Assembly: GCA_025800385.1 (NCBI GenBank)
Contig: JAOXRS010000154.1
Location: 1 to 43,729, forward strand
Length of the DNA: 43,729 nt
Direction: 5' to 3'
Source: Candidatus Albibeggiatoa sp. nov. NOAA
Lineage (GTDB): Bacteria; Pseudomonadota; Gammaproteobacteria; Beggiatoales; Beggiatoaceae
Part shown: positions 1-8,035 of the stretch, piece by piece
Position numbering within the stretch: the first letter of the stretch is position 1
Layout of the letters: every line of letters starts with the position of its first letter
Notes under the pieces: model-generated
Told to the model about the DNA's origin: nothing
Seen by the model: the letters and a program-made list of their open reading frames with translations, nothing else
The model's database searches: none
Translations under genes and position numbers: made by a program

Positions 1-641
1 AAGAAGTTAAGGCAGTTAAAGCGGCCAAAGGTGAGACATCGCTCAATTGATTGCCAGATAGGTCTAAAGAAGTTAAGGCAGTTAAAGCGGCCAAAGGTGA
101 GACATCGCTCAATTGATTGCCAGATAGGTCTAAAGAAGTTAAGCCAGTTAAAGTGACCAAAGGTGAGACATCGCTCAATTTATTGTGTCCAAGGTCTAAA
201 GAAGTTAAGCCAGTTAAAGCGATCAAAGGTGAGACATCGCTCAATTGATTGCGTTCAAGATTTAAAGAAGTTAAGCCAGTTAAAGCGGCCAAAGGCGAGA
301 CATCACTCAATTGAGTGTTATATAGATTTAAAGAAGTTAAGCCAGTTAAAGCGGTCAAAGGTGAGACATCGCTCAATTCATTGTTATATAGATTTAAATA
401 AGTTAATCCAGTTAAAGCGGTTAAAGGTGAGACATCGCTCAATTCATTGTTATATAGATTTAAATAAGTTAAGCTAGTTAAAGCAGCCAAAGGCGAGACA
501 TCGCTCAACTCATTGTGTCCAAGGTCTAAAGAAGTTAAGCCAGTTAAAGCGGCCAAAGGCGAGACATCGCTCAAGTGATTTTCAGATAATCTTAAAGAAG
601 TTAAGGCAGTTAAAGCGGCCAAAGGCGAGACATCATCAATC
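1..641 (-). repeat. Tandem 66-bp coding repeats (LRR array)
   Basis: About nine full units and a partial one, each 66 bp, repeat with very high DNA identity; the first two units in the window are almost identical over their whole length. The period equals 22 codons, so copies can be gained or lost without breaking the frame. The variable positions correspond to the solvent-exposed residues of each LRR (for example GHNE, YNNE, SGNQ, ERNQ). This suggests recent expansion by recombination plus diversification of the binding face. Confidence 0.9.
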
Positions 642-922
642 CGTTGAGTCCATGCAGTGAGCTTTTTTAAACAGGTTAAACCTGAAATATCAGCAGGAAA
701 ATGGCTTAATTGATTTGCTTCACCTTGGTTTTGACTTTTAACTTTTATCCATTCGTGTTGTTTATCATCCCACTCATAATAATCACTTAATACCAACTCC
801 TCCAACCAATCCAACTCAAACAACCCAAGCGGTAATTCTGTCAAACCGCAATTCCCTAAATCCAAACAAGTTAAACGCTTTTCCTTTGCCTCTGCAATCA
901 ACAGTAACGCCAGCTCCGACAT
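1..922 (-). CDS. Leucine-rich-repeat protein, N-terminal part (runs off the left edge)
   Basis: The reading frame begins at ATG 922-920 and stays open to base 1, giving at least 307 residues with the C-terminus outside the window. The first 50 residues (MSELALLLIAEAKEKR, then LDLGNCGLTELP) resemble the N-terminus of bacterial LRR and ROCO (LRR-Roc-COR GTPase) proteins. From about residue 95 the protein is tandem 22-residue SDS22/internalin-type repeats with the pattern LSDVSPLAALTGLTSLDLGH. There is no signal peptide, so it is probably cytoplasmic. LRRs form solenoids that bind proteins. Whether a Roc GTPase or another effector domain follows cannot be seen. The gene lies in the same direction as the next LRR gene, about 215 bases downstream of it. 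LRR identity is certain; the ROCO assignment is a guess. Confidence 0.85.
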   Translation of the reverse strand, partial: MSELALLLIAEAKEKRLTCLDLGNCGLTELPLGLFELDWLEELVLSDYYEWDDKQHEWIKVKSQNQGEANQLSHFPADISGLTCLKKLTAWTQRIDDVSPLAALTALTSLRLSENHLSDVSPLAALTGLTSLDLGHNELSDVSPLAALTSLTYLNLYNNELSDVSPLTALTGLTYLNLYNNELSDVSPLTALTGLTSLNLYNTQLSDVSPLAALTGLTSLNLERNQLSDVSPLIALTGLTSLDLGHNKLSDVSPLVTLTGLTSLDLSGNQLSDVSPLAALTALTSLDLSGNQLSDVSPLAALTALTS

Positions 923-1014
923 GATGTGATTTCCATTGGGTTGTCTGAATCTTTCAAGATTTAAGAATGAACAAGATTAAATTGTAAATAAACTTGAGAT
1001 TTGAGGCAATATTT

Positions 1015-1136
1015 TGAATTCAATCCTGAAAATTATTAAATCCTATAACAATGAACAAGATTTAACAGATTTTAGGATAGGCAGGATTAAAACAATGCAT
1101 CCTGTCCATCTCATCATCTGTTTACTCCTGTCATCA
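1015..1136. repeat. Intergenic imperfect palindromic repeat element
   Basis: This short spacer between the two LRR genes is rich in AATCCTG/CAGGATT-like words. Bases 1076-1087 and 1099-1110 form 12-base arms (10 Watson-Crick pairs plus one G-T) around an 11-base loop. The composition recalls dispersed palindromic elements found between genes of filamentous bacteria. No second copy is visible in the window. It could act as a hairpin terminator for the gene ending at 1137. Confidence 0.5.
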
Positions 1137-2912
1137 TTACTGATTAGCAAAATATGCCCGAATCGCAGGCATACCTTGTTGAACAATATCCAGCGGCGGT
1201 TCAATCAGTTTGTCATTGCCTTTCACATTCAGAGATAAATCATCGTTCAGATTACCTATTTCACGAGGTAATGAAGTCAATTGATTGTTTTCTAAACTCA
1301 AACTCGTCAGGTTTTGTAACTGCCCAATTTCAGGCGGTAAAGTTTGTAACTGATTATTATCTAAATATAAACTGGTTAAATTTGATAATTGTCCAATCTC
1401 TGGCGGCAAGCGGGTTAATTGATTTGCGGCTAAATTAAGATGAGACAGATTTTGTAATTGAGCGATTTTAGACGATAAAGTTTGTATGTGATTATTAGGC
1501 AAATTAAGCTCAGCAAGACTGGGCAACGCATAAATGCTTTGGGGTAAGACGTTAAAGCTATTATTCGATAAATCTAATTTTTGTAATTGCGTCAACTGAC
1601 TAAAGGTCGATGGCAATGTTGTTAAATGATTTTTAGATAAAGTTAGCTCAACTAAATTCTCCAACTGGCCAAACTCTACAGGCAATTGATACAAATGGTT
1701 ATTAGACATATCGAGCTTTTCCAGATTCACAAGCTGCTTGATTTCCGAAGGGATGTCTATCCGCTTAACATCATTAGCATATGCCTGTTTTAAATTGAGT
1801 GCTTGTAATTTTGTTAATTGGAGAATAGCTTGCGGAAAACGATTTAAATGATTCTCACTCAAATCAAGCTGAACTAAATGCTCAAGTTGACTCACTTCAT
1901 CTGGAATATCTGTAAGAGCTGCTTGTACTAAAAAAAGCTTCTGTAAATCTGTTAACAATACAACAGGCATTGGAAACGACTTGGTATGATTGCTAAATGC
2001 GCCACCAAGAGTTAAACCAATCACATTATTATCAGCATCAATACTATAGCTTTCTAATAAATATGAAGCCCCTCTATAAAACCAATCGATCTGACCAAAA
2101 GCTGGCATTTTATCTATATCAATGATCCGTGATATACCAAACTTTTTGATGACTGTTAAATCAGACAGTGTCGTTTGCCATACAGATTTACGCTCGCCAG
2201 AAGCTGCGATAAAGTCAACGCTGATAACTGGCTGACTCGAACCGACTATAGACTCTTGCACCGTATACTGACTGTCAAACGCCAAATTAAATTGTACTGT
2301 GCTGGGCTGAGGCAAATAAAAAGACACAAAACTATCAGGTGATTCAGGTGCGAACCAACCGCCGTTGGCAATATTGGACAATTGTTCTGCTTGAATAGAT
2401 AAACCTGTGTATATATCCGAATCATTTGTACTGGTCACTTCAGCAATATAAAACCCTGCATCCATGTTTGACGTTGTATAGGTTTGTTCCGAATCAATTA
2501 AAATCGGTTCATCAAAAACAACTCGGCCTTGTTCCGTATTCTGGTACAAAGTTACTAACACAGGCTGATCATCTTGATAATTGTACGGAGTCAAACTAAT
2601 TGCTTGTGATGTGGGAAGGTAAAACGCCGTCCAACTGGATAAACCATGCCCAATATGAGTACTTGAACCTGTATTGATGGCTTGTAATGTAACGGGTTGA
2701 TTGTCTGCAGATTGGGCTGACATGGTCATTCCCCACATGCCTGCATCTCCTGCCGCAGTAATTGAAGTTTTGACAAGATAATAACCTGCTTGGTCAAAAG
2801 TAATGTTATAAGTGCATTGGTTGTTTGTACATTCATCGGCATGAAGCAATAAGGGATTTAAGCACAAATACAGCAAAACACTGTAAATGTACCAAGGTCT
2901 ACGAATTGTCAT
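1137..2912 (-). CDS. Secreted leucine-rich-repeat protein with N-terminal beta domains
   Basis: The protein has 591 residues from ATG 2912. I prefer this start because it opens directly on a signal peptide (MTIRRPWYIYSVLLYLCLNP, cleavage near HADE). An upstream in-frame start at 2999 would put 29 residues before it. Residues about 25-200 contain two related all-beta segments: one around AGYYLVKTSI and LSSWTAFYLP, the other around AGFYIAEVTS and DSFVSFYLP. This looks like an internal duplication. After a linker, about ten 23-residue LRRs of the NNQLxxLPxEIGQL type follow. The C-terminal cap contains PPLDIVQQGMPAIRAYF, a typical end of LRR arrays in bacterial LRR/ROCO proteins. The likely role is extracytoplasmic or surface protein binding; no catalytic domain is visible. 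Confidence 0.8.
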   Translation of the reverse strand: MTIRRPWYIYSVLLYLCLNPLLLHADECTNNQCTYNITFDQAGYYLVKTSITAAGDAGMWGMTMSAQSADNQPVTLQAINTGSSTHIGHGLSSWTAFYLPTSQAISLTPYNYQDDQPVLVTLYQNTEQGRVVFDEPILIDSEQTYTTSNMDAGFYIAEVTSTNDSDIYTGLSIQAEQLSNIANGGWFAPESPDSFVSFYLPQPSTVQFNLAFDSQYTVQESIVGSSQPVISVDFIAASGERKSVWQTTLSDLTVIKKFGISRIIDIDKMPAFGQIDWFYRGASYLLESYSIDADNNVIGLTLGGAFSNHTKSFPMPVVLLTDLQKLFLVQAALTDIPDEVSQLEHLVQLDLSENHLNRFPQAILQLTKLQALNLKQAYANDVKRIDIPSEIKQLVNLEKLDMSNNHLYQLPVEFGQLENLVELTLSKNHLTTLPSTFSQLTQLQKLDLSNNSFNVLPQSIYALPSLAELNLPNNHIQTLSSKIAQLQNLSHLNLAANQLTRLPPEIGQLSNLTSLYLDNNQLQTLPPEIGQLQNLTSLSLENNQLTSLPREIGNLNDDLSLNVKGNDKLIEPPLDIVQQGMPAIRAYFANQ

Positions 2913-2999
2913 AATATTTGTTCCAAAAAGATTTAAAAGGATTGCATTAAGGTATAGATCAGAAATGAGTAATTGCAAGGTTTGTATGGGTTTGAACAA

Positions 3000-3789
3000 A
3001 ACTCATTATTATTTTTGAAACAAAAAAGACAGTCACTTATCAAAAAGCGATGCAATGTGTGGATAGGTAACTGTACTCAATGTTATAGGCAGAGCATAAA
3101 TTGAAACTCCCACCCTCCAATATAAATCATAATTTAATTTTTTATAATCTTTATTTATGTGGTCTATTCACAGAATGCTAGGCTTGATCTTGGCTTCAGA
3201 CGATAATTATATATGTCTACAAAAAATTAAATAAGTTATTCATTTATTATTTTCTATAAAATTTGCTCTGATTTATCATTTATTTCATGGTATTCCATTT
3301 AATTATTGAATATCTTTCCTTCATAAAAAACGATTAGCCTATTTTAAATACCAACCAATGTTGTTAAGCCAAATATTGCAATAGCTTACCAATACTAGCA
3401 ATTCATCATATATTAAAAATACCAGCCCCATCTAAGTGATGTCATTTATGTTTGATACTTATCATATAAAAATGTGGATATTCATATAATTAAACACAAT
3501 CACAATATTAACTATAAAATGTCATTTATTAGCTCGAAAGGATAAAACATCATTTCTATTAAGCATTGGTATTCTTGAGTAATAAAGTGCTGTATTTAAA
3601 TATATAAAGTACCTCTATCCTGAATTAGGATAAATAGTAGAATCTTAAAAGCAATATCTATAGTATAAATTATTCTGCAAAACAATGTGTTGCATTCGTT
3701 TGAATATAAGTAATGGCTTTTTGGGAATAGATTATGGTTATTTTTGCTATGTTAAACTCTATATTTAATTTAGTTTAATTGATAGAATA
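3000..3789. other. Long AT-rich spacer, no gene seen
   Basis: About 790 bases with stop codons in all frames and no convincing ribosome-binding site or structured RNA. It separates the LRR gene, read leftward, from the lipoprotein gene, read rightward, so it should carry both promoters. No sharp consensus stands out. Its AT content is clearly higher than that of the flanking genes. Confidence 0.5.
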
Positions 3790-3814
3790 AAATCCTCCAT
3801 TAAAAAGAGGATTT
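3790..3814 (+). promoter_or_regulatory. Hairpin sequestering the ribosome-binding site of the lipoprotein gene
   Basis: AAATCCTC (3790-3797) is a perfect complement of GAGGATTT (3807-3814), with a 9-base A/T-rich loop. The right arm contains the Shine-Dalgarno sequence GAGGA, 8 bases before the ATG at 3819. In the mRNA the ribosome-binding site would be paired, which suggests translational control by temperature, a trans-acting RNA or a protein. Function is inferred from sequence only. Confidence 0.5.
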
Positions 3815-3818
3815 AAAA

Positions 3819-4421
3819 ATGCGTCGCATACTATACCTAACACTATTAGTGCTCGCAGTAACAGGGTGTAAAAATGATCCTATGGGCGTTGGAATGCAAG
3901 GTTTAAGCTTATGGCAGGCTTATGGTGATGATATACAAAAGCTACTACCTAGCGATCAACAGCAAGCAGGCAATCAGCAAACCACTCAACAAACTGCAGC
4001 AGGTACACAATACCCTGTAAGAAATGCCAATACTCAAACAGCTAGCACACAACAAAACACAATCAGTGCTCAGCAAGCTCCTAATAAAACTTACCAACCT
4101 TACAACAGCCCAGGGAGTATTGAGATCAACTCACAACAGCAACAATACTCTCACCAACGCCCTTATGACGAGCCTAGACAAACTGCAGAAGCAGAAAAGA
4201 AACCCAAGCCTAAGAAGAAACCAGTAAAACAGAAGAAGAAACCCAAAAAGAAAAAAATAGTGGCTAAAAAGAAACCCAAAGCTGCAGCCAAGCCTAAGAA
4301 GAAACCAGCGAAAGTCAAACAAAAGACTGCAGCCAAGCCAAAGCAAGCAACAGCAGCAACTAAAAAGAAATCATCTTTCTCATTACCTAAAAAATTATGC
4401 TTTGGTAAAAAGTGTCGGTAG
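3819..4421 (+). CDS. Lysine-rich lipoprotein, function unknown
   Basis: A 200-residue protein that starts with a lipoprotein signal (MRRILYLTLLVLAVTGC, lipobox AVTG-C17), so it should be lipidated and anchored in a membrane. Residues 45-105 are rich in Gln, Thr and Asn. Residues 120-180 are an extremely basic Lys/Pro/Ala tract of PKKKP and KPKAAAKPKK repeats, similar in look to histone H1-like tails. The last residues (LPKKLCFGKKCR) include two cysteines that could form a small loop. A basic tail on a lipoprotein may bind peptidoglycan, acidic polysaccharide or DNA; this is inference. It is a single gene with its ribosome-binding site inside a hairpin. Confidence 0.75.
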   Translation: MRRILYLTLLVLAVTGCKNDPMGVGMQGLSLWQAYGDDIQKLLPSDQQQAGNQQTTQQTAAGTQYPVRNANTQTASTQQNTISAQQAPNKTYQPYNSPGSIEINSQQQQYSHQRPYDEPRQTAEAEKKPKPKKKPVKQKKKPKKKKIVAKKKPKAAAKPKKKPAKVKQKTAAKPKQATAATKKKSSFSLPKKLCFGKKCR

Positions 4422-4463
4422 AATCAAAATGGGGTTTTACCTATAGTAGAAGACTATGATACT

Positions 4464-4494
4464 GGGCTGCTAATCTATATTGGATAAACAGCCC
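4464..4494. terminator. Weak hairpin between convergent lipoprotein gene and dut
   Basis: GGGCTG (4464-4469) pairs with CAGCCC (4489-4494) around a 19-base loop, between the convergent ends at 4421 and 4502. There is no long T-run on either side, so it is only a possible bidirectional terminator. Confidence 0.3.
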
Positions 4495-4501
4495 TTAATC
4501 T

Positions 4502-4960
4502 CTAACTACCAGTACTACCAAACCCGCCCTCACCACGTTCAGTCGTTAAGTGGAATTCATCAACGATATTCCATTGCACTTGCATCACAGGTTGAAACAC
4601 CATTTGTGCAATACGGCTGAATGGTTCAATGACAAAATCATTTTGGCTACGATTGTATAACGCCACCTTAATTTCACCTTGATAGTCACTATCAATCACA
4701 CCGACATTATTGGCTAGCACAATACCTTTTACACCTAAACCTGATCGAGGGTAAATCATGGCACATAAACTTGGGTTATGAATATTAATCGCAAAGCCTG
4801 TATGAATCAGTTGCGTGGCATTCGGTGCTAATGTAATCGGCGTTTCGGTACACGCAATCAAATCAACCCCTGCTGACCCGACTGTTTGATACTGAGGTAA
4901 TTTGTCACTAATAAGTGGATTTAAAATTTTAAGCTCAACGCTTGGTTTTTGTTCTGTCAT
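4502..4960 (-). CDS. dut: Deoxyuridine 5'-triphosphate nucleotidohydrolase (dUTPase)
   Basis: This 152-residue enzyme hydrolyses dUTP to dUMP and pyrophosphate. That keeps uracil out of DNA and supplies dUMP for thymidylate synthesis. The family motifs appear in order: AGVDL (30-34), YPRSGLG (70-76), the NNVGVIDSDYQGE stretch with the catalytic Asp (84-96) and the glycine-rich C-terminal arm RGEGGFGSTG (142-151) that closes over the active site. Length matches the homotrimeric bacterial family. In many gammaproteobacteria dut follows coaBC (dfp); here it stands alone, with the recombinase island upstream of it. Confidence 0.97.
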   Translation of the reverse strand: MTEQKPSVELKILNPLISDKLPQYQTVGSAGVDLIACTETPITLAPNATQLIHTGFAINIHNPSLCAMIYPRSGLGVKGIVLANNVGVIDSDYQGEIKVALYNRSQNDFVIEPFSRIAQMVFQPVMQVQWNIVDEFHLTTERGEGGFGSTGS

Positions 4961-5085
4961 ACGTATTAAATAGATAGATGAATAGCGAGCACGAATTGTA
5001 GTGCATTCATTATAAAACTACCATGATTGTATTTTACAAATAGACTGAAAAACAAACCTGAAAATTGGCTGTCTTATCTATTGAG

Positions 5086-5185
5086 TCACATATTCACAAT
5101 GCTTGTATGTGATTTGTTTTGCTCATCTCAAACCCTGCGATGTAGCATCGGGCGTGTTTCACTCAGACCTGAGCACGCCTTTTTT
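5086..5185 (+). ncRNA. Possible small RNA ending in a strong terminator
   Basis: Three hairpins follow one another on the plus strand: TCACATA/TATGTGA (5086-5092 with 5106-5112), CGATG/CATCG (5138-5142 with 5146-5150) and the GGCGTG/CACGCC terminator with a U-tract. No plus-strand coding sequence lies upstream of this terminator, because dut points the other way. An independent short transcript is the simplest explanation. I found no clear promoter and recognise no RNA family. The rest of 4961-5569 is AT-rich and featureless. Confidence 0.35.
5151..5185 (+). terminator. Rho-independent terminator
   Basis: GGCGTG (5151-5156) pairs with CACGCC (5174-5179); an inner CTCA/TGAG stem extends it, and six T follow (5180-5185). 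It has the classic intrinsic terminator form on the plus strand. Confidence 0.75.
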
Positions 5186-5569
5186 AATATCTAAGGCTTG
5201 ACCGAGAACATAAATAGATAGGTCAGATTTAATGTTTTTTCGCGATACAAAAAAGTAACTGATAACTATAACTTATTTTAATAAAGACTACTTTCTTATG
5301 GAAAAAATATTCGCTTTTTGGTTGTATTTATTTTATGATGTAAGATTGCTTTGAATTATTCTAAATAATATCTCATTGTTTTCAGTAAGTTAATGAGTTA
5401 GTTATCTCGCATATTGGTTGTTTAGCAATACTACTAATCAAGCACCTCCACTGTTTATCTGATAAAAAAATCACCTCCAACATCTTGATATATACAATAT
5501 AATTTTACTTTTCGATAAAACAAAATAGGGTTTTACTACACTTTTAATTACAGTTTTTTATTGTATTTA

Positions 5570-5613
5570 TTGTATTCGCCAAGAAAAAATGTATACTTGT
5601 AAACATGTTTACA
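5570..5613 (+). promoter_or_regulatory. Promoter with 16-bp palindromic operator of the RHH gene pair
   Basis: A -35 box TTGTAT (5570-5575), a 16-base spacer and a -10 box TATACT (5592-5597) are followed at once by the perfect palindrome TGTAAACATGTTTACA (5598-5613). The palindrome covers the expected transcription start, about 35 bases before the first gene. A repressor bound here would block initiation. Autoregulation by one of the RHH proteins downstream is the obvious hypothesis. Confidence 0.6.
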
Positions 5614-5647
5614 TGCTCAGATACTCATATATACTGGATGTATAAAA

Positions 5648-5848
5648 ATGACAGTATGGATGTTGTATATGGCTACAAACAGTAACGCGGGAACATTGAG
5701 TTTTCGCCCTCATTTACCTGATGTCAAAGACAAGATAGAAGACGCTTATATTGACTACAGAAAACAATGTAGATTGGACAATGTAAAACCTGACTCAAAA
5801 GGTGCGTGGATTAGCAAATTAATCTTAAAGGCTTTGGCATCTAACTAA
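5648..5848 (+). CDS. Small hypothetical protein, possibly RHH-like
   Basis: A 66-residue protein from ATG 5648, or 59 residues from the internal ATG at 5669 (MATNSNAGTLSFRP); both have a weak GGA ribosome-binding site. The sequence LSFRPHLPDVKDKIEDAY, followed by KGAWISKLILKAL, is compatible with a strand-helix-helix fold in which the last helix closes an RHH dimer, but the match is only by eye. It is the first gene of a two-gene operon, 31 bases before the double-RHH gene at 5880 and directly after the palindromic operator. It may be a co-repressor, an antitoxin-like protein or an island regulator. Confidence 0.55.
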   Translation: MTVWMLYMATNSNAGTLSFRPHLPDVKDKIEDAYIDYRKQCRLDNVKPDSKGAWISKLILKALASN

Positions 5849-5879
5849 CCTTCTTTTGATGAGGAAAGGTAGGGCTGAC

Positions 5880-6290
5880 ATGGCACGTAATGAAAAAGCA
5901 AAGTTATCAGGAATCACAATTAGGCTTCCCTCGCAACAAGTAAAGGAGGAAATGAAAAGACGAGCCGATAGCAACATGCAAAGCATGGCGGCTTATTCCA
6001 TTAAACTGCTAACAGACTACCTTGATGGAAAACTCAAGCCAGTTGAGAATTGGTACTTGGACAAAATACCTGACAAATCACCAACAATTGGTTTGAGGAT
6101 TCCAGCGGATATGAAACAAAAAATCGACTTTGAAGTGAAAACCAATAATCTTGGTAGCATCAATGCACTGGTTGTTTCCTTGATTATTGGCAGTATTAAC
6201 CAAGAACTGGAATATAAAGAAGGAGTTCGTGACCCAGAAAAAAATCCTAATCTTTGGAATAGCTGGCATTTAGGCTGTTCCGCTTTATGA
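5880..6290 (+). CDS. Putative double ribbon-helix-helix regulator
   Basis: A 136-residue protein from ATG 5880, chosen because AGGG lies 5 bases upstream; an in-frame TTG at 5856 would add eight residues. Two similar segments occur in tandem. Residues 9-50 contain SGITIRLPSQQVKEEM, and residues 65-110 contain PTIGLRIPADMKQKIDFEV. Each has a short beta strand of the ITIRLP/IGLRIP type and two helices, the pattern of Arc/MetJ/CopG DNA-binding domains. A single chain carrying two RHH units would mimic the usual dimer. It is the second gene of the operon that starts at 5648, and its likely targets are palindromes such as the one at 5598. No enzymatic domain is seen. Confidence 0.6.
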   Translation: MARNEKAKLSGITIRLPSQQVKEEMKRRADSNMQSMAAYSIKLLTDYLDGKLKPVENWYLDKIPDKSPTIGLRIPADMKQKIDFEVKTNNLGSINALVVSLIIGSINQELEYKEGVRDPEKNPNLWNSWHLGCSAL

Positions 6291-6436
6291 TAATTTGTGC
6301 GCTAATCTAAGATAGAATTGCATCGATGCGAGATAAAAGCCGTTAAACAGGCTTGAAAAATCATATGAATTTAGTTTATATTCTTTGGTCATCACACAGT
6401 ATAAAGTGTGCCATTTGAAAAGTATTTATCTGCAGC

Positions 6437-6468
6437 CATAGCTTAATGCTAAATCAAGCTATGTTTTT
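6437..6468 (+). terminator. Rho-independent terminator of the RHH operon
   Basis: CATAGCTT (6437-6444) pairs perfectly with AAGCTATG (6456-6463) around an 11-base loop, and five T follow (6464-6468). It lies about 150 bases after the stop of the double-RHH gene. The rest of 6291-6851 is AT-rich without a gene, apart from a short palindrome GCATCGATGC at 6320-6329. Confidence 0.6.
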
Positions 6469-6768
6469 AACCATCATTCTACCATTAATATGTTTTTTCT
6501 CAAATATTGTAAAACTGCAAACCAGAAAATAAATTAATGAATGCTGTAAATACTTGTGTAGTCAAAATGTAGAGATTAGCATAAAAATAGCAAACGTCAG
6601 GAAATCAACACTTTCCTAACACCAACTTTAATATGATAATCAAACTATAAAAAATACAATTTTCAAATGCCGCAGCAGTCTTAGCTTTCGAGGTTTTTAC
6701 TGTAGATTGACAACTAACAATACATTAGAAGTTAATTTTCAAATTCAATTTTAAATTCAGCATAATAG

Positions 6769-6794
6769 AAAAGGCCTACATTATTTTGTAGACC
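6769..6794 (-). terminator. Rho-independent terminator of the recombinase operon
   Basis: Read on the minus strand, GGTCTACA (6794-6787) pairs with TGTAGGCC (6780-6773) around a 6-base loop, with one G-T pair. TTTTCT follows. It is placed about 58 bases downstream of the recombinase stop codon. Confidence 0.6.
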
Positions 6795-6851
6795 ATATGT
6801 AGAGAGGTGAAGTAGAATTTAAATTAATTTGAAAACAGAAAGATAAGTCAC

Positions 6852-8033
6852 TTACTTAACTTCTACATAAACTTGAGTTTTTTCAAGAATACTTTCTGTA
6901 ATCCCCTGCATAGCTACTCTCATTCTTTCAATATCCTTAATAATATAACCTGCTGTAACATCTTGAGAAACAGAGTGATTTAAAAGCCTCTTGATCGTAA
7001 ATTGAGAAATATCTAAGTTTTCAGCAATAGTTGCAAAAGTCCGTCGTAAATCATGGCAAGAAAATTCCACACCTGATGCAGATTGGACTAATTGAATCTG
7101 ATGTCGAGACTCTACAATGGGTTTATTTTTTCGCCCTTCAAATACCCACTCTGAATTTGATGTTTCTAATCGGCTCTCAAGCAAGCTCTGTAAATAATCA
7201 CTTAACGGCAAAGTATGTGGATGTGAATTCTTAGTTTCCGTCACAGTTAAAGTGCCTGCTTTTAAGTCTACATTTTTCCAATTTAACGTAGCTGCTTCTC
7301 GTTTTCGCAGCCCTGTGAGCAGCAGTAAAACAAAATAATCACGATGTGTTGCATTAGACAAATCCTGTACAGCCGACCACCACGCAGGTAATTCATGTAC
7401 CTTAATCAGCCTATTTCGTCGTGCTACTGTGCGCCATTGGCGTTTATCACTTAACACACTGACAGGGTTATCATTGAATAAGCGGTTGCCTTCATTATCC
7501 TCATAAGCCACATTTGCGAAATTAAGCAGCGATCTTAGAAAACGCATACATAAATTGGCATAAGCATCACCACGTCCAGCGCATAGCTTTTCGTAGTGAC
7601 TCGCAACCATTGGCTTTTTAATATCAATGACTTGTTTGTGATGCCATGTTTTAAATGCAGATTCAAAGCAGTTTGTATAATCATAGCGTGTATGAGGTTT
7701 AAGCTGACGTTCACGCATAAACTGATTAAACACTTGCTGTAACGTCACTGTTTGTGCGCGTTCTTGTTGTTTTTGCAGGTTTGGATTAATACCCATCGCC
7801 ATATCCGCTAACAACTTTTTTGCTTGAGTACGTGCTTGATCTGGACTAAATATCCTATGCTTACCAATGGTGACTCGACAGGTTTTACCGCGTACAGAGG
7901 TTTCAACAATGTAAGTTTTACTGCCTTTTGTAACGCGTAATGCAAACCCTTTTAGCTCAGGGTCACGGTAAAAAACTTGTCCTTTTTCTGGAAATGGTAA
8001 TTTATCAACATAAGATTTAGTCAGTTTTTTCAT
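6852..8033 (-). CDS. Tyrosine recombinase / integrase (DUF4102-type)
   Basis: A 393-residue site-specific recombinase of the phage and genomic-island integrase class. Residues 1-85 look like the DUF4102 arm-binding domain (FYRDPELKGFALRVTKGSK). Residues 95-180 are the core-binding domain, and 205-375 the catalytic domain. The catalytic set appears complete: Arg243 in TGLRKREA, Lys268 in TETKNSHPHTLPL, His327 and Arg330 in HDLRR, His353 in LLNHSVS and the nucleophile Tyr363 in AGYI. It should therefore be active. It starts 2 bases after the stop of the upstream RHH-like gene, so the two are cotranslated. No tRNA gene or clear att repeat lies beside it in the window, so the element's boundaries are unknown. 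Confidence 0.93.
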   Translation of the reverse strand: MKKLTKSYVDKLPFPEKGQVFYRDPELKGFALRVTKGSKTYIVETSVRGKTCRVTIGKHRIFSPDQARTQAKKLLADMAMGINPNLQKQQERAQTVTLQQVFNQFMRERQLKPHTRYDYTNCFESAFKTWHHKQVIDIKKPMVASHYEKLCAGRGDAYANLCMRFLRSLLNFANVAYEDNEGNRLFNDNPVSVLSDKRQWRTVARRNRLIKVHELPAWWSAVQDLSNATHRDYFVLLLLTGLRKREAATLNWKNVDLKAGTLTVTETKNSHPHTLPLSDYLQSLLESRLETSNSEWVFEGRKNKPIVESRHQIQLVQSASGVEFSCHDLRRTFATIAENLDISQFTIKRLLNHSVSQDVTAGYIIKDIERMRVAMQGITESILEKTQVYVEVK

Positions 8034-8035
8034 AC

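Noticed and set aside
163..477. Plus-strand open frame across the LRR repeats
   Set aside because: It is the antisense shadow of the minus-strand LRR gene; its repeat sequence (LKKLSQLKR) only mirrors the DNA period.
1..641. Regular 66-bp repeats considered as a CRISPR array
   Set aside because: The repeats have no unique spacers, and the minus strand is one open frame of 22-residue LRRs.
4131..4346. Minus-strand open frame opposite the lipoprotein gene
   Set aside because: It is the complement of the Lys-rich tract, giving a Phe/Leu-rich artefact with no ribosome-binding site.
6320..6329. Palindrome GCATCGATGC as an operator or att core
   Set aside because: It is only 10 bp, unique, and not placed at a promoter.
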